NCBI GenBank assembly: GCA_013399875.1
Contig: VXAZ01000961.1
Coordinates: 62,001 to 126,000, forward strand
DNA from: Gymnorhina tibicen
Lineage: Eukaryota; Chordata; Aves; Passeriformes; Artamidae
DNA length: 64,000 bases
Reading direction: 5' to 3'
The notes under the pieces were generated by a model. The model searched no databases, had not been told where the DNA came from, and saw nothing but the letters and a program-made list of their open reading frames with translations. Below, piece after piece: positions 48,002-61,687 of the stretch (positions within the stretch are counted from its first letter, which is position 1; each line of letters opens with the position of its first letter). Both the position numbers and the translations under genes were made by a program.

Positions 48002-50474
48002 GTGCTCTCACTTCTGCTTTCTAGCTGTATCTCCACTATTATGATGCTTGGTGAAAACAATGTTAACATTAGTTTTATATATCACATGGAAACTTCACAC
48101 TACCACAAACTGCCTCAAATACTATGTGACGCAAACACTGAATCAGACACTGACTATCTCATGCATGATATGTCATATAACTTATTTTTTAAAATAAGGT
48201 AACACTACATCAGAAATTCTGTGTCAAATGGGAGGATTCCTGCTTTATGCAGTTTCTCTTCAGACAAAATCTGCTTTTTATCTGTGTTTGCAAGTCAGTA
48301 ATTAGTGTATCGTGCAAGGAACACAAAGTTACCACTGCCTTACCAGCAGCTGCAGTTTTCCAAGAGAACTAAAACCCTCTTTGTAAACCACATTCACACA
48401 TTTAACCTGAAACAATGCACAAAATTTCTACAGTGAAATTTATGATTGAAGCATACTGCAGTATAAAAGCTGTAAATGTTATGTATAAACTACAATGTAC
48501 TCTGCTAACGATTTTTTTTTAAACACAAAGAGTAAAGTTCAAAGGGGGAACAGCTTTCAAAACATGACATGGCATGAACTCACTTAAACCAGTTACTTTT
48601 CCACTTTACAATGTGTGCAATGCATTAGACTGCAACTGGAAAGGGTTACCCAGAAAACCACAGTCAAATGCATTAATCTAATTCTTGTGGGAGAGACATA
48701 GTGCTTAAATATTAATTTGAGTCAACAGGAGAGATGAGACTTGCAAAATTCTGGAAAGAACCATAAAATAGATGTCAACAAATCCCACAGTCCACCTGCT
48801 TCTCCACTCTAGGCTTTGGAAAATAGATTGCATAAATCTTAGAGGATAATTAAAAACTCATTTGCATCAAGTTTGAGCACAGCAAGACAACTAATTATCA
48901 TGACTTCTCCATCTGCTGATGTAGCCCACAAATCTTTTTGACTTGGCATTGCCCCAGGCAGTAAGAAGGAAAATCAGACTATCAATGTATATGTTCATTT
49001 TTTGCTAAGTCAGGAGGTAGGGGTAAAGCCCACTATGCATTTACAAAAATCTTATATATGCCACTGCATCACAAAAGGCAGAAAATATTTCTTGTGACTA
49101 AGAAATCCCAATAGAAACTGTGGCAAGTCAACTCAGAAGCTTTTTTTGTCTTATTAAACCTGCAGTAACACAAAAGCAGCAATTCTTCCAGCTAGTTTTC
49201 AGTCACACTCTTTGAGTTCAGCTTCAGCAGGAAAAACATTGCCAGCTCTTACATATTGTTTCTTATCACCATTCTGACAATGATACACAGTATTTCATGA
49301 TAGAGACGCTATTTATTATCTACAAGGTGTGTTTAAAAATGACAAAGTTCTGGTTATACTTCCACGTGTTTTGTGGGAAGCGGAAGCAGGATAGCAAGGT
49401 GTCATTCAACTAACTAGCCCAGCTCTCTAAACAGTAGTAGTTTCACTTTCATGGATCAGAAAACCAACAGAAAGATTAGGAGACAGGTGATAGAAACTGT
49501 TATATAAATATATGTTTGAAATTATGTCTGAATTTTGTTCATCATTTCAACATACATGCAAGACCTGAGCTAAGAAAAATACATGAGTAAGGGAAAAGGC
49601 CTTTCCTAATTTTTCAAAAAGAAAACGTTTCATTTATAACTATTTATAAACCAGGTCCTACCATCCACATAAGCACATCTGTCCTCATTTGTTTTATCTT
49701 TATATACCACAAGAAGTAGGAAAACTATGTTTATACCAATGTTATTTCGTTACTTTCATTACAAACCACTCAGCAAAAGTCTTCACAGACCTTAAAATTA
49801 GATGTTTCTCATTGAAAGAATGGATCATGATGGATAGATGAAATCTGAAGCTCCTAGCTTCAAGAACATTATTTAATCTTGCTCAAACTACTCAGTATCC
49901 AAAAATTCATCCTAAAATCTTTTCTGTCTTTCGCAGTTTTCCTTATGTATTAGATGTTGGTTTAAGAAAGCAGTCTTTGTCTCACAACTGAGAAAATGTC
50001 ACCTCTCATTCCAATCTAAGTTAAAAATCTAACCTAGCATTGGAGTTGTGTTGAGTCAGGAAAAATTACCATTGGTATTTTACATCAGAGTTTAGTCCAG
50101 GTTGGTAGTCTGAAAAGTATGGAAAACACCTAATCCTAACCTAATTATAACCCACAAAATTTGTTCTTCTGTTTGAGAATTACAGTCAAATCAAAATAAT
50201 ATAAAATTATACAAGAGCTATTGTAATTCTTTCATCTCATATCAGCGTGACTTTTTGATGCTGGACATTACAAAAAATGTCTTGACATTTGCCACTATAA
50301 ACCCTTCCACATTTCAAGAATGTCATTAAAATTGTATTAATGAGATCCTTTACACACACTGAAAACAAAAATAAATATCTGTCCAAAGTCCCACTGGTAA
50401 TTATTATCTTTATGCCCCTGTACACATAGTTTTCCAACATGGAACAATGTCACCCAGAGCACTCTTCTTGAATA
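48002..50474. other. AT-rich interval; first 200 bp may be ERV internal remnant
   Basis: The part next to the LTR at 47691 could be retroviral but no family motif is readable. The 121-residue plus open frame at 47837-48202 crosses the LTR and is not credible. The remaining 2.3 kb shows nothing recognised. Confidence 0.4.
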
Positions 50475-51526
50475 TCCTATGTGAGGAGCCAATTTAGTTT
50501 TGATTTCTGTCTCAACACTGGTTGTCAGAGGCACGTGGGGGAGGAGTTGCACAAGTGCCACTTGCAGGACGCAACCAGGAGAAGATGGGAGAAAGCCCCG
50601 TCTCTAGGGGGCTTTGCCTGGCAACCATTTCACACCTCACATGGAACAGGCAGTCAGCAGGGTAGCACCAAGGACCCTGTACCCTCCAGAGAGGTTCTTC
50701 AATCAGATGGAGAAAAGTCTCCACCAATGGACTACAGCGGAGCATTGGACTGGGCCAATTGTGTCCTGTCAGCAGGTGGGCTTTGGGAGGAGCCAAGGGG
50801 CACAAACAGTAACTGCGTCACAAGCTCTGGGATCTTCTTGCTGCTAGCCCTGGCTCGTCTGGCTTTTTTGTCTTTTTTGCCGTAGCTCTAACGTGCTTTT
50901 TGGCTCTTCTGTCCTTGCTAGGCCTTGCTCACCCTGGCTCATTTGTCCTCCCTCTCGCTGGGCGCCTGGCTGGACACCGGCTGACCTCTGAACCTCCCAT
51001 CACCTGTCCTGCCTCCCTGTGTTCCTGTCCAACGCCCTTCCTGCTTCATCCCTTCGTTCCTGCCCGCCTCTAACCTTGCTTTGCCGATCCAGCCGGACGC
51101 CGCGATCCCCGCCGTGACCCTGTCTGCACCGAGTGCCCAAGTGCCCGGTCACCGCATGTCCGGTCGCCTGTCAGTGCGGGAGCTGTGCCTGTGGAGCTGC
51201 ACCCCGCTGAGAGCTGTGCAGCCTTCCCCCACCAGGCAGTGTGCACACACCCCCCGCTGCTTGGATGTCAGCGGCACACCCTGCTCCTCTGGTGGTAACA
51301 CCCGCTGCTTCTCTCTCTCTCCTCTCTCTTCTCCCCACCCTTTTCCATTTTCCTTCCTCCTTTTCTGTCTTTTCTACTCTTCTTTAGTAGGGAAACGCCC
51401 TTTTTGTTACCAATAAACTGTTCTCAGATACAGTATTTGTCTTGTTTGCCTTAATTTCATCCTAGACCATCCATTTTAAAAGCACTCCTCGCAGTTCCCC
51501 ATAGTGGAACGTGAAATCCTGTCCTA
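50475..51526 (+). mobile_element. LTR of about 1.04 kb, tentative TSD TCCTA
   Basis: The start is TGTGAGGAGCC at 50480. A GC-rich body follows, with CCAAT motifs near 50727 and 50756. AATAAA is at 51412-51417, then a U5 'tgtcttgtttgccttaatttcatcc' that I associate with songbird LTRs. TCCTA occurs at 50475-50479 and 51522-51526. With that choice the element ends ...AATCCTG rather than CA, so the right edge is provisional. The open frames of up to 134 codons inside are by-products of GC content. Confidence 0.78.
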
Positions 51527-51711
51527 TCCTGATGCCTTGTATAAAGAAACTCTGGCAAGAGAGTGAGCATCTTAAGTACATCAATCTAATTTTAGATATG
51601 TGCAATGCAGACATCTGCAGGTAAATTAGTCCCTTCACGTTCTTTTCATAGACATTTATACAACATGTTTATAATGCAAAGTATCTCTTTCTACATCCAC
51701 TGACTTTTTTA

Positions 51712-52150
51712 TAGAATCACAAAATATGCTGAGTTGGAAGGTACCCACAAGGATCTTCAACTCCTGGTCCTGCACAGCACCATCACAGATCACACCACGT
51801 GACCAAGAGCATTGTCCAAAGGCTTCCTAAACTCTTGTCAGTTTTGGTGCTTTGACCACTTCCCTGGGAAGCCTGTTTCAGTGACCAACCACCCTCTGGG
51901 TGGAGAACCTTTTTCTAATACCCAACATAAACCTCCTGTGACACAGCTTCAGGCCATTTCCTCGGGTGCTGTCACTGGCCACTACAGATAAGAGAAAGAG
52001 ATCAGTGCCTGCCCTTCTCTTCCCCTCACAAGGAAGTTGTAGACTGCAATGAGGTCTCCCTCCAGTATCCTCTTCTCCAGGTTGAACAGACCAAGAGACC
52101 TCAGCCACTCTTCAGATAGCTTCCCCTCAAGTCACTTCACCATCTCTCCA
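51712..52150 (-). mobile_element. CR1 LINE 3' region
   Basis: It starts with the reverse-complement tail 'atagaatcacaaaatatg', 'gagttggaaggtacccacaagg', and runs through 'tccctgggaagcctgtttcagtg' to the C-terminal coding edge near 'ctcttctccaggttgaacag' and 'cctcagccactcttc'. It is a subfamily variant with a somewhat different 3' UTR from the other copies. Confidence 0.92.
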
Positions 52151-54116
52151 CTTCCTCCTTAGTTTCCTTTAAAATAGGCTTCTACTGTCTTAGAGAAAGA
52201 GAAGGGTCAGGAGAGAAAAACAAGGAAATTCCCTCTATCATAATTCATTGTCAATTAGGAATAGCTGTATGTGAAGGACAGGAAAGACTTATTGTCTTTC
52301 TGAACGTTCAAAAAAATATCAATTTTATTTCTATTGGAGAGGATGCAACAGCACCCTGAATACTGGATATTCAATGAACAGATGCAAAACCTACTCTCTC
52401 AGGGCTGCTCTACCTGCCAGAGCTCAACTCATGGGCATGCAGACTCTAGTTTCCATAGAACCTTCATGTGCACTGCTGTTTTATTCAGTTAATAGTCAGG
52501 TATATCTTTTGTTTTACTAAAAGATTTCAGGATCCCAATCAAGTTTACATGGATATATGATTGCAATCCCTCACTTAAATTCTTGGTTTGCCATGACGGA
52601 AACAGAAATTGCTCACTTATCTTTCATCTTCAGTGCTCCTATCCGATCAATTATTATAATTATACAGTGACATTTTCTCCAGCCACTAGACACCACTGCA
52701 TATTTTTGAGTCCAGGCAAGTAAAGGAAGATGACAAATTTGCAACTCAAATTGAATGGAGATGTTAATCTGCTCTGTAATAATGGCAATTTCCTTAGCAG
52801 CCATCCATGACACGTGAATTTATGAACTCCCTATATTAACTTATGTTACCTTCTATTAATTACTACTAAATATTAAAAAACACTATCCCAATGTTAGCTT
52901 ATTTCATATGAAGCAACACGCCTCTTCTTCCAAATATGCTGTATTTAAGATTACCTCTTCTCGAGTGTATTTTGAGAGTAACTCAAATGGAGAACACATA
53001 TGCACAGTGAGCACATATCTTAACAAACATGCACTCGTTAAAAAATTGGAATAATTTTTTGAAGTCAGCAGTTATATTTTGCTGCAGTTTTAGTCATAAA
53101 GATTACCAGGAAGAGTTTGGGGGTCCAGTTAGACAAAATACCCACCATTCTGTTATTTATCCATTTTTTCCCCAATCAGCAAAACTGGACTGGAGATCTG
53201 AACAGCACAGTCAATCTCACAGTAGTTTCAGTATTCCTATCCCACCCTACAAAGTTTAAGTATTATAGAAGTGTCAAAAATGAGAAACAGCTAATTGTTT
53301 TTTTTGTTTTGAAGGTGCTGTCTAGAGTTGACTAGGTTTGTTTCGAAGACTGGTCAAAACCCAAATGTTTTACAAGCATGAAATAGCACACATCTTCCTA
53401 GCTGTAAGAAAGAAGTACTCTAGAAGATACATGCTAAGTACATGAGACCTTAGAATAAAATTAGGTACTATTTCTAAGATTGATTGTATAATTTATGAAT
53501 TATGGTGGCCTGGGAAAATGGATGCAACCTCTTATTTTTTCTTTGGAATCTGCAGTTCTGTCTACACTGAGAAGCTGAAGGGGTAGATGGACCCCACCTG
53601 TCATCCTGATGGTCTGGCATTTTTGCTATGTTCTCACTGGAGACACTGAACAAAGTCTTGTTTTCATAGAAAAACCAGGAATCTGGGCTCTAGTAGGTTG
53701 CTCCTGTTGGTCTATCAGACCAACATATGTCGGTCATGGACTACATAAGCCTGAAAAACAACTGCAGCATGGGGTACTGTACTGTTTATTCCTTACGTGT
53801 GTCTTAGCTTGTTAATTTTATAGTGCTTCTGAGCATTCTTCATGCTTTAAATGGGATTAGACACTTGAAAGATCTGCCTTAGCACACTGACTCTAATTAA
53901 ATGCATTTTCCAAAGGCCTAACTGGACAAAATTTGGTCTCTTTTTAACATATCACCTCACATGCTGCATTCTAGAAATGTGGTTTTTTTGGGTATTTGGG
54001 TAAAAATTCAACCTTAGCGATTTACAATATACAAAAGAGGAGGCTAGAAGAGATAATGCATCTGAATTAAAACTCTGCAAAAAGATGAACCATTTAGGTT
54101 ACTTCTTACCTAAAAG
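52151..54116. other. AT-rich interval, nothing recognised
   Basis: No element or exon signature. The overlapping open frames at 53029-53335 show no family motif. Confidence 0.5.
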
Positions 54117-54236
54117 GACCTTCCTTCTTTCCTTCCTTCCTTCCTNNNNCTTCCTTCCCTTCCTTCCCTTCCTTCCCTTCCTCCCTTCCCTTCCTTCCCT
54201 TCCTCCCTTCCCTCCTGCCTTCCTGCCTTCCATCCT
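54117..54236 (+). repeat. (TTCC)n/(CCCTTCCT)n microsatellite with assembly gap
   Basis: Tandem TTCC units are interrupted by NNNN at 54146-54149, then continue as variant CCTTCCCTTCCT and GCCTTCCT units. The true length is unknown because of the gap. Confidence 0.97.
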
Positions 54237-55599
54237 GGAAAAGCATATTAGAGCAGCTTAAAGAAAGAAAAAAGAAACATAAAACAATTCTCCAGAGCTA
54301 TTCACAGGGACAATAGCTATCATGCAATTCCTTGAAAGTTTTTAAGGGGGCTAAGGGGGAAGGTTAGTATTGCTTTCTAAGATGAATTAAGTACAATCCC
54401 AAGAGCATTACACTTTATGTTTATTTGTTCTGTAAGGCCACTGCTTTGCAGTTTGTACATATTTTCATATAGTGCTGCATCCAAATATCTGGAAGTTAAT
54501 TCAGATTTTCTAGAAAAGAAAAAGCCTTAATAATGACCTAATCAAACTTTAAAAAAAAAGCCAATGTGTCTAGAAAAAAAAAATCCTTGGAGACAAAATA
54601 CCCTTTTATTTTTTATGTTGGCTCCTGGTAAGAGATTTAAATAATCTCTTAATAATGATTACATTTAAATTGCCTTAATGATTCTCACAAAACAATGCTG
54701 AATCTGTCTTTTTGTTATCTTGAGGGGTGTGGTCAGAATGTCATCTATCTTCTAAACTAGTACTATTTCTTCTATCTAGTTCTGCTACTTCTACTCTCTT
54801 AAATTTTCTGAGTATTTTTTCCTGTACTTCCCACCTCTGCATGCCAGAAGATGGGAATTCAGTTTCATAGCTCTCATCCTCCAGAGATAGTGCAAAACCT
54901 GCAATGGTAATTTCATCCATAATCAATTCCATGCTTACACTTTTGATGTAGAATCAAAAATTGTTTTGAATATATGACAGACTTCCTTTGTAGACTTACT
55001 AATAATTTTTAAATCCAGTATGATATTGAACATACTCACACAGAATGGGTAAAATTCCAAATACCTGAAATAAAATCCTAGAATAAAAGAAAATAAAACA
55101 TTACTTTTCTGTGAAAAAACAAACAAATAAAGAACAACAGCAAAACTCAAGTATTTTATTTTGATTGTTAACTCATTTGCATATTTTTTAAAAAGTGTTT
55201 TGGCTGGAGAAGAACAACTAAAATTGGGAAAACTTAATAATCACAATGTAATGTGTAGATGACACAAAATGCCCAAATTTAGATAGTTGTTACTCAACTT
55301 TGCATGTTGATACACTGTATCACCATTCTTAACCATTTCATACAGCCTGCAGGACACTTACTGAGAAAAATTACATTTATATATTTTTATAATACTAATA
55401 CAATACTATTTTAATTATCAAGTAAGCCTATAAAAAGCATGCAATAAAAAAACCTCAAACAACAAGCAAACCAGAGACAAGAACAGTCTGCCTGGTCTCT
55501 CTGTGCTGACTAATACACAAAATATGCGACCAAGCCAAAACATACTCATATTACTTCTCTCTTCTGCCTTTATTTGCAAATAAAGTTCCCTGTCCATGA
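54237..55599. other. AT-rich interval; small charged open frame on minus
   Basis: The minus frame 54932-54741 (63 codons) is unusually charged. It is discussed as a finding but not called a gene. Nothing else is recognised. Confidence 0.4.
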
Positions 55600-55900
55600 C
55601 CTTCTGGCACATTGGCACATCACCAAGGACTTTGCCTGTCTTCTTGTCAACCCAGCATGCTCAGATATCAAAATATCAGAACTGAATGTTCTTCAAGGTT
55701 TGTTGAATATATTTGTTTAGCCCCATGTCCGAGTTAAAAGGAATAATCACTTCCCTTGATCTGTGGAGTACGTTGAACCTGATAAAATGCAGGGAGTTGC
55801 TTGTCTTCATTGTTGCCAAAATGCACGGCTAAGTTGGTTTGGCCTACTGTACATCAGCTCAATATTAAAGTGCATGCTGATAGTTCTGATCAAATATTTT
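55600..55900 (-). mobile_element. Possible very old CR1 ORF2 fragment
   Basis: Spaced matches to a reverse-complement CR1 ORF2 segment are visible ('cacttcccttgatct' followed by 'atgcaggg' and 'aaatgcacggct'), with many substitutions. The homology is suggestive only and has no defined edges. Confidence 0.3.
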
Positions 55901-56154
55901 GCGTTTTTACACGATTGCAGCACAGTGTTTAATGAATTCCAATTTCAAATAAAAGAACAATCCCAAAGAAATAGACAAATGCTTATAAGACAAGGTGTCT
56001 ATATCACATGATTCACCATTCGTTGTTCATATTGTCAGAGAATTCATATGCACATTTTAAGATGAGATACAATGCATAAAAACAATATACAAAGTGAATA
56101 AAAATCAACATTAATATTAGAAAAAGGTGGTTATTTTAGGTCAATTTATATCTC

Positions 56155-57307
56155 AGTAGTGTTGGGGGTTAGGATTTTTCCTTTTTTTTTCTTTCTCTAA
56201 GGAAATGTTCTCCCATTTGCTGCTAAGAGACAATACTTAAGAGAGAAAAGAAATGGCCACGGTGGGAGAAGGGTGCAGCTGGCTACTCTCTTACCTGGGG
56301 GGTTTTCCCTTTGGAAGGGCAGAGATACCACGAGATTTTGGCCAGAGGGTGAAGGACTGGGCTCAGTTCCTCTCACTCTCTCACTGTCAGAATCAGAGGA
56401 GGATGGTCTCCCTACCACTGCTGGAGCCCAGCCCTGTAGTGCTTCTTCCTTACTGTGGGTGAGCCTTTCCTCGTAAGAGCAGGCATAGGACTGGGACCTT
56501 ATTAACATCCTATCCCACTGGAAAGGACCCTCATCACCATCTGCTGGGGTGCTACAGGGGGAACCCTGGGACTCCGAGCTCCTCCCCTCTCGGAGGGAGC
56601 CTCTCCCTGCTGCGTTTGGGAGCCAGGCTGCCGCTGCCCAGCCCCGCTGATTCTCTGCCACTGCTCCAGGTTTTTCGCTACACTGGAACCCCGCACCCCC
56701 TGCCTGCCGGGACACCCCACGGCTCCTGCCACAGCTTCGGACGTTCTGATACATTTTGTTTGCTACCCCGAGGTCTTCTCATCCCTGCCATTCCAACTTG
56801 CTGCTCCGAGGTTCCTGCTACAGCCCATTTCACCGTCCAGAGGGGCACTGGGATCGGCTGCCCCCCATGCGTCTGCAAAGCAAGCCGCTTTCCTATCTCT
56901 CCCGCCGGCTGCGCCGCCATTACCCACATGAAGAAGCGACTGAGCTCGCGCCACAGCGCCCCCTGCAGCCGCGGGGGAATCATCACACCTGCCCTGCCCG
57001 GCCAGGAGCCAACAGCGCCCCTGCCGACTGTGGCCGTAACTACAGCAGAGGGGAAAGGGCCTGGCAGCCGAGAGAGCGCTGCTACTGGGTTTTTGGTTTG
57101 GTTTGGTGTTGCTGCTGTTGTTGTTTGTTTGCCTTGTTATACATATACATACTAGTAAAGCACTGTTATTCCTTTTCCCATGTCTTTTCCTGAGAGCCCC
57201 TTAATTTCAACGTTATAATAATTCAGATGGAAAAGGGGTCATATTTTTTCCATTCCAAGGGAGGTTCCCACCTTCCTTGGCAGACACCTGTCTTTCAAAC
57301 CAAGTAG
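56155..57307 (+). mobile_element. Solo LTR 56160-57302 (family B), TSD AGTAG
   Basis: The element starts TGTTGGGGGTTAGG at 56160 and ends ...TTTCAAACCA at 57302. AGTAG flanks it at 56155-56159 and 57303-57307. Other family members end ...AACCAAGACA, so this copy may have lost the last few bases, with TSD TAG as the alternative reading. The body is strongly GC-rich. AGTAAA at 57154-57159 may be the polyadenylation signal. It is the most complete family B copy and serves as reference for 22763-24146. Long open frames (185 codons at 56197-56754 minus, 179 at 56616-57155 plus, 145 at 56756-57193 plus) overlap on both strands and are not genes. Confidence 0.92.
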
Positions 57308-58983
57308 CTACTGAAGGAAACTGGAAGTCATGTTACATGCTGATTTCTGCTTCTGCATTTAGCAAGCTTTAGAGTCTCAGAACAGCAAAAAATTCTGCAG
57401 TAACTTAGAATGTTTCCCACCAGCATCTTAGTTCAGGACATATGCAAATAATATTTAGTGTGTTATAGTTACAATTAATCTCTGACTTGCCACATTAAGT
57501 AGAAAATCGTGTATCTAAGTGGATACATGTAGAATTTCTTAATTACATTACAAAACTGTCCTCCTGTTTCTGAGTGAAAGTCAGACAGCAATAAAACTTC
57601 ACAGCAGATTTACTAATAATTTTACATGCTTGAGGCAAATTTAGGTGAGAATTAATAATGTTTTCTGTCAGTATGAGTGCATCATAACAAGTATTGGAGA
57701 GAATGAAAGAAACTGAGAGACATTAAAAAACCAAATCTTATAAAAGACACAATTTTGCGTCATAATGTTTGCAAAGAGTTTGAAGCACTAGATCCTTTAT
57801 AAATTACATCTCAGGATACACCTATGCCCTGTAACAACCTAAAAGCTTTCATAACTTTTCCATATAAGATTTGCACTCTTTAGTAATTAGCCTCCTTTCT
57901 CTGTGTGGATTCTTTATGGCTGATTCTTTTAATCTGAATTTCAGTACTCAAAAGTTTACATTTACTTCAGAATCTTGTTAGCTTACCAAATTTCTTGCCC
58001 AGCTTAATGTGACATCTTTCACCACAGTTCGAAAGTTTTATCTGTGCAATTATTGTTGTTTAGCACTGCCTCTTTATAGTGGAGGAAACTGAGGCAGGGT
58101 GTTTTATAGCTGGAACAGGCTGGGAAGTGGAAGGCATCTTGGCATACACCTATCTTTTGGCTTTTTATGTTAAAATAATTTATGATTCAAGTCTTCTGAA
58201 AATTAGGCCAGAATTCTAGGGAAAACAAAGGACACAAAATTAAAGTCAAAATTCAAAAGAAATTAAGATGAACTGGCAAACTAGATTAATTTTTCATCTG
58301 CTAACTCATTTCTTAATTTCTTTTTTGCAAACCACTAAAATAATGACAACAAAATTTTCAGTAAAAACACTATTAAAGATTTGACTTTCAGAGCAAGTAA
58401 TACCAATCTTAAGAAGGCAGTTTGATTGATAAGTTCATATTTATTTTTAGTACAACAAACAGTAAACATTTTCAATGTAGAAATGGCAGTTTATTGCTCT
58501 GCATCTTAAATGCATGCCACTATTAAATATACCAATTGCAATCAAAATAGCCTAGCCAAATTCTCAAAGTTTACAAATTCTGCAGCCATAGTATACTATC
58601 CCTCAAATTATCTACCAGCTGTATACTAACAGCTGTTAACTCAGCTCTGAAGTATAATCCCATGTGCTTTTCTGACAGACTGATAGATTAAAATAAGCAT
58701 ATGTGGAATGTGTCTTTTCTTAGCAGAAGTTCCAAGACAAAAATTTCTGTGAAAAGTCACTCTGTGAATTCAAGTAATATTTTTTTTTCTTTTTAATGAT
58801 ACATTAGACTGTAAAACTACCTAACAATCCTGTTCTTCCTTGGGAGGCATCAGAATAGATGCTGGAGGAAGAGATTCCCTGTGCAGAAGAGAAGCTAATG
58901 GTGCAAATATGTATAATGAAAAAATGTAATAAAAAGTGGTATTTACTATTGCCTATAAGTAAAGTTTTGTAAAGGAAAGGCCT
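57308..58983. other. AT-rich interval, nothing recognised
   Basis: No element termini or exons. The phrase 'gctggaacaggctggg' near 58110 faintly recalls CR1 but is too short to call. Confidence 0.45.
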
Positions 58984-59251
58984 TGTAGAATCATGGCTCC
59001 GGCCTGTTACTTAGGCTAAGTAGAAGAGGACTATGGTAGAGTGACTCAGATAGAATAGAGGAAGTGAGGCAGGCTGCGTGACTGCCTCGTGTTCACTTCA
59101 TGGTGTATGGTGGTTGGTTAAACTTGGTTTGTTGTGCCTTAAAATTATGTAAACGGATAACTGACTAATGGCATAAAAAGGTCAGGTTTTTGGCAATAAA
59201 CGCTCTCCTTTGCACCTGCCTGGGGACTCCACGCCGCTCGTTATCTCTACA
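58984..59251 (+). mobile_element. Short (268 bp) retroviral LTR
   Basis: It starts TGTAGAATCATGGCTCC at 58984 and ends ...TATCTCTACA at 59251, a TG...CA element. A TATA-like CATAAAAAG is at 59172-59180 and AATAAA at 59195-59200, about 22 bp apart. This compact layout with 'caataaacgctc' in R resembles short LTRs of alpharetrovirus-like avian elements. No TSD is visible (GGCCT before, ATTTA after), so one flank may be rearranged. Confidence 0.72.
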
Positions 59252-61687
59252 ATTTACTTTACCTCTGTCGATGAACCTAATCAAAGGGAGACATCTAAAC
59301 TGTGCTAGCCAAATCACAAAATAATATGATAGCATAATTTTGCAGTGTAATGATGAAGATTTTTTATTTGTTCAGGGATTCTTATTTAAAAAAACTGTGT
59401 CATTCTATAGCAACAGGGTTAGTCTATCCCTTTGTCATCTGATACATAAATGCTTTGACAGATGATACAAAAGTCCATAATCTGTTCTCCCACGATTGTG
59501 CCTAAAATAATATATTGTACAAAGACAAGCACTGAATACTCTTTTTGCTGGCTTTAGTCACAGCCAGATATTAACACAGACATAGCTTAGCAAGAGGAAA
59601 GAAGAATTATAGAGAAAGCAACAAAAACATCTTTGAAGAAAGTTTAAGAATTTAGAATGTTGCAATGAATGAAGTTCCTCCTCTCCCCTAATTTTGTTCC
59701 AACACAGTGTAATAAATTCCTTATCAGACTTAAGGGCATTATGTATGTGTTTCAATTTGCTTTCAGCACTCAGAGGGATGTAAGTTGAATGGAAATCCTC
59801 AGTGTGTACTACTCCATTCAGCTATGTGTACGAACCTAAAATCTTGAAGATGGCATATTTCTCTTTGAAAACTTGGAAAAGTAAATAACTAAAGGGGTTT
59901 TTTCTTCATAAGTAAAGCAAGTACGCAGAGAAAGACTTTGAGTAAGAATAAGTTTTAAGAAAAAAATAAAGTATCCTTTGTTTAATGGTTGTTAACGTGA
60001 AATATAAATTATTTACAAAAACCAAGTGCCAAAAGAAACTGTGACTGGGGACAGCCTGGAAGTATTCATGTCTGTCCTCTCTCTCCTAGCCAGACTCTTA
60101 GGGTTCTATGCTAGGTGAACATTTTTGTACAAGAAGGGTAGTAGCCAGTATTTGAGTATTGTGCACCTGACCAAACTGAACAGAAACCTCAAATTTAAGG
60201 CAAAAGTGATAAACTATCAAATCAATCCCTTTAGAAGGTGAAAAAATGAATCCAGGTTATCTTTCTAGTGAAAGAAGTGCAATACCCACAGGGAAATACA
60301 TTTTCACTGTTGTGGTTAGTATGTTGTCCAAAATAACCAAGCAATTGTAGTCAGGCCTTAAAAACACTTGTTGAAGATTCTAAAACTCTTAGGTAGTATA
60401 GATTTAGAAAGCTAAGCAACAGTTAAGCAACTGTCACAAGTAAGCAACAGCTCATATATCAAGATTTTCTAAAACTTTCCTTGAAACTATTATCTGTAAA
60501 ATAAGATTATAACATATTTATAGAGATCCAGGAAGTTGATTATTTTGTACAACATGGCAAAACAATGCTTTCTGTAATAATGCTTCTTGTGATGAAACAG
60601 CTAATAAAATTAGATCATCATCATTTAGTCATTAAAATTTATAATCTAGGAATTCACAGATAAATATGCTAGAATCTGCCCTAGAATGCAGTTCTTAGTG
60701 CAGACAGACCTTAGAACCCAGCACCTACTTAGGAATATTGATTGTGTAAACTATTTCAGAAATTCTGCAACATCAAATGGAAGAGAAGTAAAAAGAATAG
60801 AGAAAGATTTTACTTCATTAAGATTTTATTGTATACATACACATTTGAAACACATAATTCTATAGCAAGAAAGACTTAGCAGGATCCTACATTTGAAGAG
60901 CTGTTTGGTGAAGAAAAGTCATTGAAGTATTTAGGTAAGACTGACATTCCCTGAAGCTCTTTGGCTCTTTGGCTCATATGGGCACTTTCTGCACAAGCAT
61001 AGACATTAGGCTGGGAAAAGCACAAAATGCATATTTGCATACTTTTAAAGGCATATGTGGGTTTTGTTTTGCTTTATTATTCACTTGATTTTTAAAGTGT
61101 TGAGCCAAATCCAACTTCTACAAAAACCTTTTCACAGGTATCCAGATACATACTGGCATGTCCAAAACACAACATTCTTTTTGATAAAATGTCATCAAAG
61201 ATCCCAAAGATCAAATCAAATAAAATTGGTTATTTATATGCTGTATATTCAGTAATAACTTTTGGAAATCAAACAGTGCACATATACATTACAGAACCAC
61301 ATCTGTGTCAATAATTCTTCAGTCTTCCAAGAAATGTGTATTAAATTTCATGTGTTTCCTTTAGTTTACTTCAGTAGTTCTCTGCTGTCTCTGAATGTTT
61401 AAAAATATCAGTTTGATCAATGAGATCAAATAAGGTTTATCTGTATAAAAACTGTTTAAGTAATCAGAGCTACTAATTGTAGCTGTAGTCTGATTAAAGA
61501 AGTATTCACAAATATTTGACCTAAAAACCTTATTTAGGCTTACTGAATAACTGCAGCAAACAAACAACAGACTGCATTATGAAACAGGCTACACTCTAAA
61601 TCAAGAAAAAGTCTTGGTGAAAGTCATATTATTTTACTTTTTGCAAATTCGTCAAAAGATTGAGATCAACAAAAAATGGCTTTGTTA
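59252..61687. other. AT-rich interval, nothing recognised
   Basis: No element, RNA gene or exon signal is visible. Confidence 0.5.

Noticed and set aside
47837..48202. 121-codon plus-strand frame
   Set aside because: It runs antisense through the LTR at 47691-48001 into neighbouring sequence. Composition is that of a chance frame.
50481..51416. 134- and 111-codon plus frames in a GC-rich block
   Set aside because: They fall in an LTR with polyadenylation signal and songbird-type U5. Low-complexity Pro/Ser/Cys composition.
56197..57193. Open frames of 185 (minus), 179 and 145 codons (plus)
   Set aside because: All sit in the family B solo LTR 56160-57302, bounded by its TSD, and overlap each other on both strands. 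GC-rich LTR sequence has few stops.
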